Origin: Nitrososphaera sp.
Lineage (GTDB): Archaea; Thermoproteota; Nitrososphaeria; Nitrososphaerales; Nitrososphaeraceae
Length of the DNA: 64,000 nt
Direction of reading: 5' to 3'
Assembly: GCF_013388945.1 (NCBI RefSeq)
Contig: NZ_JACAEH010000010.1
Location: forward strand, 40,759 to 104,758
Shown: piece by piece, positions 25,435 through 33,694 of the stretch
How positions within the stretch are numbered: position 1 is the first letter of the stretch
How the letters are laid out: every line of letters starts with the position of its first letter
Program-made: the position numbers and the translations under genes
The notes under the pieces: generated by a model
The model's input: the letters and a program-made list of their open reading frames with translations, nothing else
Told to the model about the DNA's origin: nothing
Database searches by the model: none

Positions 25435-26049
25435 ATGATGACATCATCACTGAACGAAACAGAACTGAAGACGCTCAAGGACCTGCTGAACTCGTACATA
25501 GGACGCAAGACCAAGCCGGCATTTTCCATGATACTTGGAGAAGAGGTCGAGTACTCTGTACGCAGCATGAACCTGATGCACCTGCAGGACATAGACGGCA
25601 TACTTTTGCCCTTCATGAACCAGGAGATGTGTGCCATCTACCTGCGTGCCGAGGGAGACGTCCGCATTGGCATGCTCCTGTTCATGCAAGAGTCGCAGGC
25701 GCTGAGCCTTGCGGCAAAGCTCCTTGGCAAGGACACGCTTGACAGGCTGGATTCCATGGGCAAGTCATCGCTTGCCGAGGTGGGCAACATACTGCTTGCA
25801 GGTTCAGTCCTGAACGCCATCTCCGACTCGACTGGATTTCGGATAGACTGCTCCGTGCCGGGATTTGCAATTGAATCGCTTGGCGCGATACTTGGCGACC
25901 CAATAGCAGAGATAGCGGTCCGGACAAACAGCCTCATCCTGGCAGGCGTAGAACTGTACGCACCAAAGAGCAACGTCAGGGTCTACATCTTTTTGTTTTT
26001 CGGGCTGGACGACATAAAGAAGCTCCTTGCGCACGCCAAGGATGGGTAG
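25435..26049 (+). CDS. cheC: CheY-P phosphatase/adaptor CheC
   Basis: A 204-residue CheC-family protein. The clear active-site motif is SLAEVGNILLAGSVLNAIS (E..N pattern); the other N-terminal E..N motif of two-site CheC enzymes is not obvious, so activity may rely on one site. ATG codons at 25429, 25435 and 25438 are possible; GGAGG at 25421-25425 is best spaced for 25435. It lies directly before cheD, the usual CheC partner. Confidence 0.9.
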   Translation: MMTSSLNETELKTLKDLLNSYIGRKTKPAFSMILGEEVEYSVRSMNLMHLQDIDGILLPFMNQEMCAIYLRAEGDVRIGMLLFMQESQALSLAAKLLGKDTLDRLDSMGKSSLAEVGNILLAGSVLNAISDSTGFRIDCSVPGFAIESLGAILGDPIAEIAVRTNSLILAGVELYAPKSNVRVYIFLFFGLDDIKKLLAHAKDG

Positions 26050-26052
26050 GTA

Positions 26053-26541
26053 ATGGATGGCGAGATCAGCGTCGGGATGGGTGAGCTAGAGGTGACAGAC
26101 GACAAGGAGGCGGTGCTTGCCACGTTTGTAGGCTCGTGCGTCGCACTCTGTCTCTACGACCCGCAGGCAAAGGTGGGAGGGATGGCGCACATCATGCTGC
26201 CGGACAGCAGCAAGGACGCGTCGGGCAGGGGCAATGCTGCCAAGTACGCCGACGAGGCGCTTGAAAACACCATCGGCGCCATGGCAGAAAAGGGCGCGCA
26301 GGCCGGCAGGCTCGTAGCCAAGATAGCAGGCGGCGCCAAGATATTTGCCCACGAGGGGAGCGAGGACATGTTTGCCATAGGAACAAGAAACGCGGAATCC
26401 CTCAGAAAGCTTCTCCAAAAGCGCGGCATCAGGATAGCAGGAGAGGACGTGGGCCAGACCTACGGCCGGTGGGTCAGGTTCAACATCAGTTCAGGCCAGG
26501 TGAAGGTAGGCAAGCGGGGCAGGGAGGAAAAGGTGCTGTGA
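26053..26541 (+). CDS. cheD: Receptor glutamine deamidase CheD
   Basis: A 162-residue CheD with the catalytic Cys in FVGSCVALCLYD and His in GGMAHIMLP. It deamidates receptor glutamines and binds CheC. Its stop overlaps the cheR GTG start. Confidence 0.95.
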   Translation: MDGEISVGMGELEVTDDKEAVLATFVGSCVALCLYDPQAKVGGMAHIMLPDSSKDASGRGNAAKYADEALENTIGAMAEKGAQAGRLVAKIAGGAKIFAHEGSEDMFAIGTRNAESLRKLLQKRGIRIAGEDVGQTYGRWVRFNISSGQVKVGKRGREEKVL

Positions 26542-27353
26542 CGCTTGACCTTGCAGCGGGCGGAAACGGGGTGGACCTGGTGGTCGCAAAGGCGCTCCAG
26601 AAAGGCGTGGACCTGCGGCAGTACAAGGAGAACTTTTTGAAGCGCAGGCTCGACATCAGGCTCAAGGCCCGCGGAATTGGCGACTACTTGCAGTACGCGC
26701 GCCTGCTTGAAAGCGACCCGGCAGAGTTCCACCTGCTCATGGCGACTTTTTCGATAAACGTTACAGAGTTCTTTCGCGACGTCGAGTTCTACAACGCGTT
26801 TTACTCGCACATAATACCGGACATGCACCACCGCTCCGGCCGCAAAGAAGTCAGGGTGTGGAGTGCAGGCTGCGCCTCTGGCGAGGAGCCCTATACAATA
26901 GCAATCACGTTTGCAGAGGCCGCAGAGAGCCTCGACGGCTTTCGGGGAAAGATAGTGGCGACAGACCTTATCACCAAGGCAGTCGACACTGCAAGGCAGG
27001 GGATATACGACTCTTCGCGCCTTGCAAGCCTGCCGGACGAGCTGCGCTCAAAGCATTTTGCTCGCATGCCTGACGGCAGGTACCAGGCCTCCGACAGACT
27101 AAAGTCCATGATAGAGTTTGGGACCGGCAACCTGTCGACCATGAACGCGCCGCAGCAGCTCGACGCGGTGTTCTGCAGAAACGTGCTCATGTACTTTGAC
27201 AAGGACACGCAGTTCAAGATCCTGACAAAGTTCCACAGGAGCCTGAAGGACGGCGGCTACTTTGTCTTGGGCCAGTCCGAGGCGGTGATGGGCGAGTCCT
27301 CGGCGCTCTTTGAGGCAGTGATGCCTAAAGAAAGGATATACAGAAAGAGATAG
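26538..27353 (+). CDS. cheR: Chemotaxis protein methyltransferase CheR
   Basis: A 271-residue SAM-dependent methyltransferase: N-terminal helical domain (VDLRQYKENFLKRRLDIRLK) and the SAM fold with VWSAGCASGEEPYTIAI and AVFCRNVLMYFD. It methylates receptor glutamates. The GTG at 26538 (GTGA overlap with cheD, GGAGG 10 nt upstream) is used; the frame is open further upstream within cheD. Last gene of the che operon, convergent with arlI one base away. Confidence 0.95.
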   Translation: MTLDLAAGGNGVDLVVAKALQKGVDLRQYKENFLKRRLDIRLKARGIGDYLQYARLLESDPAEFHLLMATFSINVTEFFRDVEFYNAFYSHIIPDMHHRSGRKEVRVWSAGCASGEEPYTIAITFAEAAESLDGFRGKIVATDLITKAVDTARQGIYDSSRLASLPDELRSKHFARMPDGRYQASDRLKSMIEFGTGNLSTMNAPQQLDAVFCRNVLMYFDKDTQFKILTKFHRSLKDGGYFVLGQSEAVMGESSALFEAVMPKERIYRKR

Positions 27354-27354
27354 C

Positions 27355-29031
27355 CTACAGCTTTTTCAGGTTCTCAAGAGCCTTTGACAGGCCGACTTCT
27401 CTTGTCTTTACAAGGTGGTCATAGACCTCGTAATAGTTGAAGACCTTTTTCTTTATGAGCGTGTCAAGGAAGGTAGCGCGCATTTCAAGCTCGTCGTAAA
27501 GCGTGCCCTCGTCCTTGCGCGACATGCCGCGCTTGAGCAGGAGCTTTGACACAAAGAGGTTGCTGCTCCCCCTTCCCCTGAAGGTGACAGAGTCAGTCGA
27601 CGGGTCCCACGTAAAGATGGGTATGAACATGACAGAGTCGGCGCCGGCGTTGTACCCCACTATCTCGTTTATCGAAAGCACCCGGCGAATCGGCCTGCCG
27701 TCCTTTCCCTGCACGGCTGCCTGGAAGAGCGCGATATTCAGGTTCTCGACGTTTGGCTTGGGCACCTTTATCGGGTCGCCGGTGAGCCTCTGGATGAGGC
27801 TGGACATCTGCGCCGCGTGGAACGTGCTGACGACAGGGTGGCCGGTCTGCATGGCCTGGAACGCGATGTTGCCCTCGACGCCCCTGATCTCGCCCACAAG
27901 TATGTAGTTTGGCCTCTGCCTGAGTGCCGCCTTTAGCAGGTCAAACATGGTCACGCTTGAAGAGGCGCTACCGGTGTCCCGCGTCACTTCGCTTATCCAG
28001 TTGTTGTGCGGGAGCGTGATCTCGGGCGTGTCCTCTATCGTCACCACCTTCCAGGTCGGCGGGATGAAGAGCGTTATCCCCATCATGGTGGTGGTCTTGC
28101 CAGACGCGGTCTCGCCGTTTATGAAGCAGCTCATGCCCTCGCTTACCATCATCCACATGTAGGCAGCCTCATTCTTGTCAAGCGTCTTTGATGAAATTAT
28201 CTGCGTTATCGAAAGGGGCACGCTTGCAAACCTTCTGATGGTCGCATTCGTGCCCTTCCTGCTGACGTCCTTGCCAAAGACGATGTTAATCCTGGACCCT
28301 TCTGGGAGCGTAGCGTCTATCACCGGCCTTGCGTGCGACACGGTCTTGCCGAATTGCTCCGACATGCCTATCACGAGGCTGTCGATGTCGTCGTTTGTGA
28401 GCCAGACCGGCGACTTTAGGGGGCCGAAAATCTTGTGGACGATAAACACGTTGCCCTGTCCTATGATTGAAATGTCCTCAAGGTAGGGGTCGGTCAGAAA
28501 CGGCTCGAGAAGGCCGAGGCCTGCGCGCTTGCGTATAAAGTGGTAGACGAGGCTTGAAAAGTCCTTTTCAAAAACCTGTATTGGCCTTATCTTGGGGTCT
28601 ATCTTGTTGTAGTCAACTTCCACCTTTGAAGGCACGCATACCTTTTTCAAAAAGTCCTCCAGGTAGACCATCTTCTGGTGAAACTCGCTTGACGGCTCGG
28701 CGTTTGCAGACGTCACTGCAAAGATCCTGTCAATGGTGGACGAAAGCGCGACGTTTGGCTCCGGCGGGTCGACTATGACGTATTCCGTGTAGCCGTCGCC
28801 GGTGCCGACGCTGTTTATGTGGATGTAGATCTGGTCAGTTACGGGATACACCAGGTTGAGCACCTTGAGGCTCTTGAGGCTCCCGTCAAGCTTCTCGTAA
28901 AAGGCAGGCATCGGTATGCCGGTGCCGGTGAGCTTTTGCAAATAGTCTGAGAGGTGAGGCGTCTTGCGGGCCGCTTCGAGGAGTTTCTTGTCGATTATGG
29001 AAGTGCCCGGCGCCTGCGCTAAGGATTCCAT
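27355..29031 (-). CDS. arlI: Archaellum motor/assembly ATPase ArlI (FlaI)
   Basis: A 558-residue type II/IV secretion-type ATPase that drives archaellum assembly and rotation: N-terminal domain of about 200 residues, Walker A GETASGKTTTM, Walker B region (NYILVGEIRG), His box (GHPVVSTFHAAQ). It is separated from arlH and arlJ and lies on the opposite strand, unlike the usual H-I-J order. Its promoter carries the motility box at 29061-29084. Confidence 0.93.
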   Translation of the reverse strand: MESLAQAPGTSIIDKKLLEAARKTPHLSDYLQKLTGTGIPMPAFYEKLDGSLKSLKVLNLVYPVTDQIYIHINSVGTGDGYTEYVIVDPPEPNVALSSTIDRIFAVTSANAEPSSEFHQKMVYLEDFLKKVCVPSKVEVDYNKIDPKIRPIQVFEKDFSSLVYHFIRKRAGLGLLEPFLTDPYLEDISIIGQGNVFIVHKIFGPLKSPVWLTNDDIDSLVIGMSEQFGKTVSHARPVIDATLPEGSRINIVFGKDVSRKGTNATIRRFASVPLSITQIISSKTLDKNEAAYMWMMVSEGMSCFINGETASGKTTTMMGITLFIPPTWKVVTIEDTPEITLPHNNWISEVTRDTGSASSSVTMFDLLKAALRQRPNYILVGEIRGVEGNIAFQAMQTGHPVVSTFHAAQMSSLIQRLTGDPIKVPKPNVENLNIALFQAAVQGKDGRPIRRVLSINEIVGYNAGADSVMFIPIFTWDPSTDSVTFRGRGSSNLFVSKLLLKRGMSRKDEGTLYDELEMRATFLDTLIKKKVFNYYEVYDHLVKTREVGLSKALENLKKL

Positions 29032-29060
29032 CAGGTTCCGGATTGAAAAAACAGCTAGCG

Positions 29061-29084
29061 GTTAAAACTGCTAGTATGTAAAAT
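29061..29084 (-). promoter_or_regulatory. Motility-type promoter box plus TATA of arlI
   Basis: On the minus strand, ATTTTACATACTAGC is followed by AGTTTTAAC (TATA-like, near 29061-29069). It matches the cheW and soluble-receptor boxes at 12 of 14 positions with the same spacing to the TATA element. Confidence 0.5.
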
Positions 29085-29110
29085 CAGCAACGGAAGGCCC
29101 GAGGCCGCGC

Positions 29111-30016
29111 TCAGGCTCCCGTCTTGCCGAACATGAACCTGAACGCCGTGACCAGCGACTGGTTGTTCGTGTAAAACCCGCAAAAGTCCTGCTTCTTGCC
29201 CGGCGACGAGCGGTTGTCAAGCATTATTATCATCTCCTTGTTGTCTATTATCACGAAATCAACCGGCGTGTTGGCATCGTCGACAACCTTCAGGCCCACC
29301 ATCTTCTGGATGTTGCCGTCGACGTCCTCGCTTAAGAGCTGCGACACCTTCTTGCACGACGTGTGCATGTTGACCTTGATGCCCTTGCCGTGGAGGTCCA
29401 AGAGCGCGTCTGTGATTTCTGCATAGTACAGGTTTACGAGGTACCTGTCAGACAAAAGCATCGAGACTTCTGATTTTGCAGAAGCAAGCATCCTGACTAT
29501 CTTGGCGTGCATCGGGTCCTCGCCTACTATCACCTGGTAGCTCTCCTTGCCCTGCTGCTCCGGCATCACCATGCCGTCGACTATGCTGTTTATCATGTTC
29601 TGGTGCTCGTCCTTGTTCTCCGAGACTGCGCGCAGCGCGTTCTGCTTTGACCTCACAAGGCAGTCCACGGCTTCTGTGTAGTGAAGCGCATAGTATTTCT
29701 GCGGCCTGTCAAACGTTGAAAGGACGACCCCTTTTGAGAGGAGGTTTGAAAGGTAGTGGTAGGTTTCAGTCCTGCCTATGCCGGTGTATTTTGAAACATC
29801 AGTGGCAGTCGAATGCTTGCGGATCATGAGGTAGAGCAGGATCCTGGCCTCGTTCAGGCTGAGGTCCAGCTTCTGGAGGTCCGGCAAAAGTTTCTTTTGC
29901 ACAGCGAGAAAGTACTTCGCAAACGCGTGGTCCATCTTGTCGGATCCGTAGATGCTTTCTTCAAGTTCGGAGTAGTCGAGGTCGACGTCGTAGACTTTTT
30001 TCGCGCTGGAAACCAT
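29111..30016 (-). CDS. TrmB-like transcriptional regulator, archaellum-side copy 1
   Basis: A 301-residue protein. A winged HTH at about residues 45-120 (EARILLYLMIRKHSTATDVS, GIGRTETYHYLSNLLSKG, FDRPQKYYAL) is followed by a TrmB-type effector domain (YQVIVGEDPMHAKIVRML) and a C-terminal domain ending in GFYTNNQ. It is clearly paralogous to 39176-40015; together they bracket the archaellum genes. A TTAAATAA element lies about 26 nt upstream (minus strand, about 30038-30045). A regulatory role on archaellum promoters is an inference. Confidence 0.85.
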   Translation of the reverse strand: MVSSAKKVYDVDLDYSELEESIYGSDKMDHAFAKYFLAVQKKLLPDLQKLDLSLNEARILLYLMIRKHSTATDVSKYTGIGRTETYHYLSNLLSKGVVLSTFDRPQKYYALHYTEAVDCLVRSKQNALRAVSENKDEHQNMINSIVDGMVMPEQQGKESYQVIVGEDPMHAKIVRMLASAKSEVSMLLSDRYLVNLYYAEITDALLDLHGKGIKVNMHTSCKKVSQLLSEDVDGNIQKMVGLKVVDDANTPVDFVIIDNKEMIIMLDNRSSPGKKQDFCGFYTNNQSLVTAFRFMFGKTGA

Positions 30017-30255
30017 GTCAGTGGCAACACTTGAAAAAAATTATTTAATGATTTGTAAGTAGAATAGCTACAGACAAAAGCTACATTTTTCCAGTCATCT
30101 GACGTATTTATTTCGACATCTGCCTAATTTCCGGCTTGAATGATTGGCGCGGGTGAAATTTTTTCGTGCAAGGTTCCTGAAAAAGGGATTTAGGCGTTGC
30201 GTTTGTAAAATATGTTTCATGCACTGGAAGTTAAGATACTTGCAATGACACTCTG

Positions 30256-30915
30256 GTGTTGAAGACAAGGCGCGGTGTGGTAGGAATAGAATCGGCCATT
30301 GTGCTGATAGCGTTCGTAGTGGTGGCCGCGGCCATCGCGTTCGTGGTCCTCAACTCAGGGTTCCAGACCACTGAAAAAGCCAAAACTGCTATAACTGCAG
30401 GGCTGTCGGAGGCAAGTTCTGGCCTGGAAGTGGCCGGAGCCGCCACTGCAAAAGGCAACCTGACAAGCGCAAGCATTGCTGCCTACACGATACCTGTCAA
30501 GCTGGCCGCAGGCGGATCGTCTATAGACATCTCCAAGGCAAGTACTGTCATCAGATACACCAGCAAGAATGTCGCGTACGACAACATCTATGTCGGCCCG
30601 ATGAGCAACACAACCTTTTCTTCAGTCGATGATGCAATACAGCAAGCCAAGGACGAAAACAAGATTACAAGAAAGCCTGGCGAGGGTGCAGGGCCGACCA
30701 ACACGGTTGCCATCGCCTACTTTTTGACAAACTCGAACAACAACGACGTACTTGACGCTGCAGAGCAGCTGATAGTCCTGGTGATCTTCAAGGACTCTGA
30801 AAGGCCGCAGGCTCTCGACACGACGAGGCTCGAAGTAATCCCGACATCCGGCTCGCCATTGACCATCGAGCGCGTGATACCTCCTGTCGCTGACACTGTT
30901 TTGAAGCTCGACTAG
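30256..30915 (+). CDS. Archaellin (flagellin), second copy
   Basis: A 219-residue archaellin with class III signal peptide KTRRG-VVGIESAIVLIAF and the filament core helix, then a Ser/Thr-rich outer domain. The start is GTG at 30256 (GTGTTG; no in-frame ATG nearby). It is followed by a T-rich tract and an inverted repeat before the third archaellin. Confidence 0.9.
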   Translation: MLKTRRGVVGIESAIVLIAFVVVAAAIAFVVLNSGFQTTEKAKTAITAGLSEASSGLEVAGAATAKGNLTSASIAAYTIPVKLAAGGSSIDISKASTVIRYTSKNVAYDNIYVGPMSNTTFSSVDDAIQQAKDENKITRKPGEGAGPTNTVAIAYFLTNSNNNDVLDAAEQLIVLVIFKDSERPQALDTTRLEVIPTSGSPLTIERVIPPVADTVLKLD

Positions 30916-30944
30916 CATTCAAAAGTTTTCTTTTGTAAATTTGA

Positions 30945-31000
30945 AAAAAGTCCCGACCGATAGAGGGATACGGTATGAACAAGGCCGGTCGGGACCTTTT
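30945..31000 (+). repeat. Inverted repeat between archaellin genes
   Basis: Arms AAAAAGTCCCGACCG (30945-30959) and CGGTCGGGACCTTTT (30986-31000) can form a stem of about 14 bp with one bulged base and a 26-nt loop. Because it is AAAA...TTTT flanked, it could end transcripts from either side or be a structured 5' region for the next archaellin. Confidence 0.5.
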
Positions 31001-31113
31001 GGGTTGGCTGCTTAGACCGAAATACCATGCGCTCCAGAACATTAAAGCGGTGTTATGTCAATCACCGACAGACACCGGCGGCAAAACTTTGCCCGGCGAA
31101 AAGTCGCAACTTG

Positions 31114-31128
31114 CTGAAGTATAATAGC
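31114..31128 (+). promoter_or_regulatory. TATA element of the major archaellin
   Basis: GAAGTATAATAG matches an archaeal TATA box preceded by an A-rich BRE-like GCTGAA; the CGCAACTTGCTG just upstream partly resembles the motility box. It predicts a transcription start near 31147 and a leader of about 25 nt. Confidence 0.5.
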
Positions 31129-31171
31129 GAACATACTCTAGGTTTTAGATTCAACCCGCAATACGCTAGGC

Positions 31172-31861
31172 ATGGAAGTCAGAAGGACTCCAGACAACAA
31201 ACACAGACGTACTAGGCGCGGAGTAGTGGGCATCGAGTCTGCAATCGTTTTGATAGCGTTCGTTATCGTTGCAGCAGCCCTTTCTTTCGTCGTCCTAAAC
31301 ATGGGATTCTCGACAACACAGAAGGCCAAGAGCACGATCACGTCAGGGCTTGGTGAAGCATCAAGCGCTCTTGAAATCGCAGGCCAGGTCACAGCAAAGG
31401 GCAACACAACAGCATCGAAAGTAGACGCATACACGATCCCGGTCAAGATCGCATCGGGCGGCTCGTCAATCGATGTGACAGCATCAAAGACAGCGGTCAA
31501 GTACTTCAGCAAGAGTGTGACCTACGACAACATCTTCAAGGGCGTGCTTGAAAGCACCACATACACCAACATGGACGCTGCCATGACTGCGGCCAAGACT
31601 GCAGGCTACATCAGCGAGACACCAGGTGTAGGTGCGGGCCCCAGCTCGACAGCCGCGTTCATCTACTTCACGACCAACGTGAACAACAACTCGATCGTGG
31701 ACGCAGGTGAGCAGGCAGTACTGGCAATCGCGTACAAGAACGCGGACAGGCCAGCAGCTCTTGACCAGATAAGTGCCGAGATCATCCTGTCATCGGGTGC
31801 GCCACTGACTGTGGTAAGGAACGTTCCGACAATCACTGACACAGTGCTGAACCTCGGTTAA
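31172..31861 (+). CDS. arlB: Archaellin (flagellin), probable major subunit
   Basis: A 229-residue archaellin: class III signal RRTRRG-VVGIESAIVLIAF, filament helix, outer domain rich in Thr/Ser/Asn with several N-glycosylation sequons (NTT, NNS). Codon use is strongly biased to C-ending and frequent codons compared with neighbours, and a good TATA box and a strong downstream hairpin-T8 isolate it, so it is probably the most highly expressed subunit (inference). Confidence 0.93.
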   Translation: MEVRRTPDNKHRRTRRGVVGIESAIVLIAFVIVAAALSFVVLNMGFSTTQKAKSTITSGLGEASSALEIAGQVTAKGNTTASKVDAYTIPVKIASGGSSIDVTASKTAVKYFSKSVTYDNIFKGVLESTTYTNMDAAMTAAKTAGYISETPGVGAGPSSTAAFIYFTTNVNNNSIVDAGEQAVLAIAYKNADRPAALDQISAEIILSSGAPLTVVRNVPTITDTVLNLG

Positions 31862-31862
31862 A

Positions 31863-31903
31863 GGAGCGGACCACGAAATGGTCACTCCACCCAACTTTTT
31901 TTT
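31863..31903 (+). terminator. Hairpin plus T-run after major archaellin
   Basis: GGAG-C-GGACCA-CGAAA-TGGTC-A-CTCC forms a 9-bp stem closed by GGAG/CTCC, followed by CCACCCAAC and nine T. It begins one base after the archaellin stop codon. It should end or attenuate transcripts, reducing readthrough into the ArlX/CDE-G-F-H-J genes. Confidence 0.65.
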
Positions 31904-31979
31904 AAAATTCTCATCTCTCAAGTCGTTAAAGATAACAGGGACCCGCCTCAGGGCTGCAGCATCGGCCGCCGCGACCGGG

Positions 31980-33215
31980 ATGTCGTACCTAGCGGCCAGC
32001 TTGGCGGCGCCGGAATACTTTGGATTTGACAAGTTTAACCTTGCTCACCTTAATCTTGACAACGGCGCATCGGCGGTCCTGCTGTTCGTGCCGGCGCTGG
32101 CAGGCGCCGCCGTGTTCGTGCTGCCGCCGCACGTCAAAAACGTGCTTGGCATGCTTGGGCTCAAGCTACCGGCCAGGCTCGCAGGCTCGGCATCGTCACC
32201 GGCGCAGGCAGAGACGCAGCCTGTACCGGCTTTAGAGCCTACGCTGCAGCCTGCGGCAAGTGCGCCTGCGGCAGAGCAGCCGGCTTTGCAGGCGGCTCCA
32301 GCCCCGGCCGTCAACATGGAAGAGACCGTGTCCATGATAGAGGACATGGTCGGCAAGAAGGTAGGAGAGGTCGTAACAGACGTCACCAACATGAAAAACG
32401 AGGTGGCGTCGTTTAGAAACGACATCACGACTCTCAAGGACAACATCCAGAACCTCACGCTTTCGTTCGAGTCATCGCTCACTGACCTCAAGGCTTTCCA
32501 GGCCGAGATGGTCAACCCGCTGAACTTCATGCGCAAGTACTTTGAAACGATGGACATCAAGAACCTGTCCGACCCCATACAGCCGTTTTCCCAGGTGGAA
32601 TTTGCGCCGGCGCCCCCAAGCGCTCCAGCCCCGGCGCCCAAGCCCGCGGCAGAGCAAAAAGATCACGGTGACGATGATAAAAAAATCGATAACATGGCCG
32701 CAAGGCCACCCGCAGAAGAACAAGCACCGGCCCCAGAGCAGCCTCCGGAGGCAGAACTGCAGGCCGCGTTCCGCGACATTCTTCCGCAGGTTGAAAAACA
32801 GGAGGACGAATCGCAGTTGGTAGTCAAGGAAGAGGGAGGAAACGGGCACGCGAACAAGATCTTTCAGGGAAGCCTGACCCTGGGCAAGCTGATGTCCATG
32901 GTCTCGATCCTTGAAAAGCTGCTCCGCGACATCGGGCCGGACGAGCTCGAGGTTCTGATAGAGCAGTACAGGCAGTTCGGTCTCAAGGCGGAGGACGAGG
33001 CTGCAGTGTACAACGTCGTGGGCATGCTCAAGGAGTTTGACCTGTCAGCCGACGAGGTGATGGTCAGGCTGTACAGGCTCGGCCAGGTCATGGGCATCAA
33101 AGACGCCCAGGCAGACCTTGAATATGCCAAGCTGCAGGCAAGGATGAAATCCGCAAAGGGCATGCAGGTCGCGGCGCGAAACGACCCTTTCAGGAGGGAA
33201 CAGCCAGACGGTTAG
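31980..33215 (+). CDS. Membrane-anchored ArlX/ArlCDE-like archaellum protein
   Basis: An approximately 411-residue protein at the arlX/arlCDE position. It has a hydrophobic segment (VLLFVPALAGAAVFVLPP), an Ala/Pro linker, a coiled-coil region (MIEDMVGKKVGEVV ... FRNDITTLKDNIQNL) like FlaC/D/E or ArlX, a second Pro-rich linker, and a C-terminal FlaD/E-type domain (GSLTLGKLMSMVSILEKLL ... YRLGQVMGI). An ATG at 31878 is in frame, but it falls inside the terminator hairpin and adds AT-rich, T-run-encoded residues, so 31980 is preferred. Euryarchaeal ArlCDE are soluble; here they seem fused to a membrane anchor. Confidence 0.75.
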   Translation: MSYLAASLAAPEYFGFDKFNLAHLNLDNGASAVLLFVPALAGAAVFVLPPHVKNVLGMLGLKLPARLAGSASSPAQAETQPVPALEPTLQPAASAPAAEQPALQAAPAPAVNMEETVSMIEDMVGKKVGEVVTDVTNMKNEVASFRNDITTLKDNIQNLTLSFESSLTDLKAFQAEMVNPLNFMRKYFETMDIKNLSDPIQPFSQVEFAPAPPSAPAPAPKPAAEQKDHGDDDKKIDNMAARPPAEEQAPAPEQPPEAELQAAFRDILPQVEKQEDESQLVVKEEGGNGHANKIFQGSLTLGKLMSMVSILEKLLRDIGPDELEVLIEQYRQFGLKAEDEAAVYNVVGMLKEFDLSADEVMVRLYRLGQVMGIKDAQADLEYAKLQARMKSAKGMQVAARNDPFRREQPDG

Positions 33216-33237
33216 CATAGGCATAACCGAGGGCATA

Positions 33238-33678
33238 ATGCTGGTAGCGTCAGTCATAGTGGCTACCTCGATGTCGGGGATGGTCATAAGCAAGACAGGC
33301 ATACTCAACTCGTCGTTTGCGATATCGGCTGAAACCCAGAAGGACATCATACTGACAAAGATAAAGGTGGTCTATGCAACCGGCACCAGCTCGTCGCAGG
33401 TTGCAAAAGTGTGGGTGAAAAACGTCGGGAGCGCGACCATAACAAACACTGACAAGCTCGACGTGTACTTTGGCAAGGTTGGGTCGACCACGCGCATACC
33501 CTACAACGCCGGCTCAAACCCGACGTGGGTGTACAGCGCAGGCGTGACCCAGTGGCAAATAAAAGACACGGTCCAGATAGAGATCACAAACGACGCCAAC
33601 CTGTCTGCAAACAGCACCTACGTTGTGAGAATAGTTACTCCAAACGGCGTGGCCGACGAGTACCTGTTCTCGACATAA
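33238..33678 (+). CDS. arlG: Archaellum stator-type protein ArlG (FlaG)
   Basis: A pseudoperiplasmic beta-sandwich protein of the FlaF/FlaG family. The hydrophobic N-terminal helix (IMLVASVIVATSMSGMV) and the soluble domain (VAKVWVKNVGSATI ... NSTYVVRIVTPNG) are present. The annotated ATG at 33238 cuts the conserved start; the in-frame sequence upstream (TVSIGITEG) has no ATG/GTG/TTG. AGGAGGG at 33192-33198 is ideally spaced for an ACG at 33208, which would give MVSIGITEG. The assignment as G rather than F follows the crenarchaeal order X-G-F-H. Confidence 0.75.
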   Translation: MLVASVIVATSMSGMVISKTGILNSSFAISAETQKDIILTKIKVVYATGTSSSQVAKVWVKNVGSATITNTDKLDVYFGKVGSTTRIPYNAGSNPTWVYSAGVTQWQIKDTVQIEITNDANLSANSTYVVRIVTPNGVADEYLFST

Positions 33679-33694
33679 CAGGGAGGGCAGGACT

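Noticed and set aside
31878..31979. N-terminal extension of the ArlX/CDE protein
   Set aside because: It is encoded by the terminator stem and T-run with rare AT-rich codons; kept only as an alternative start.
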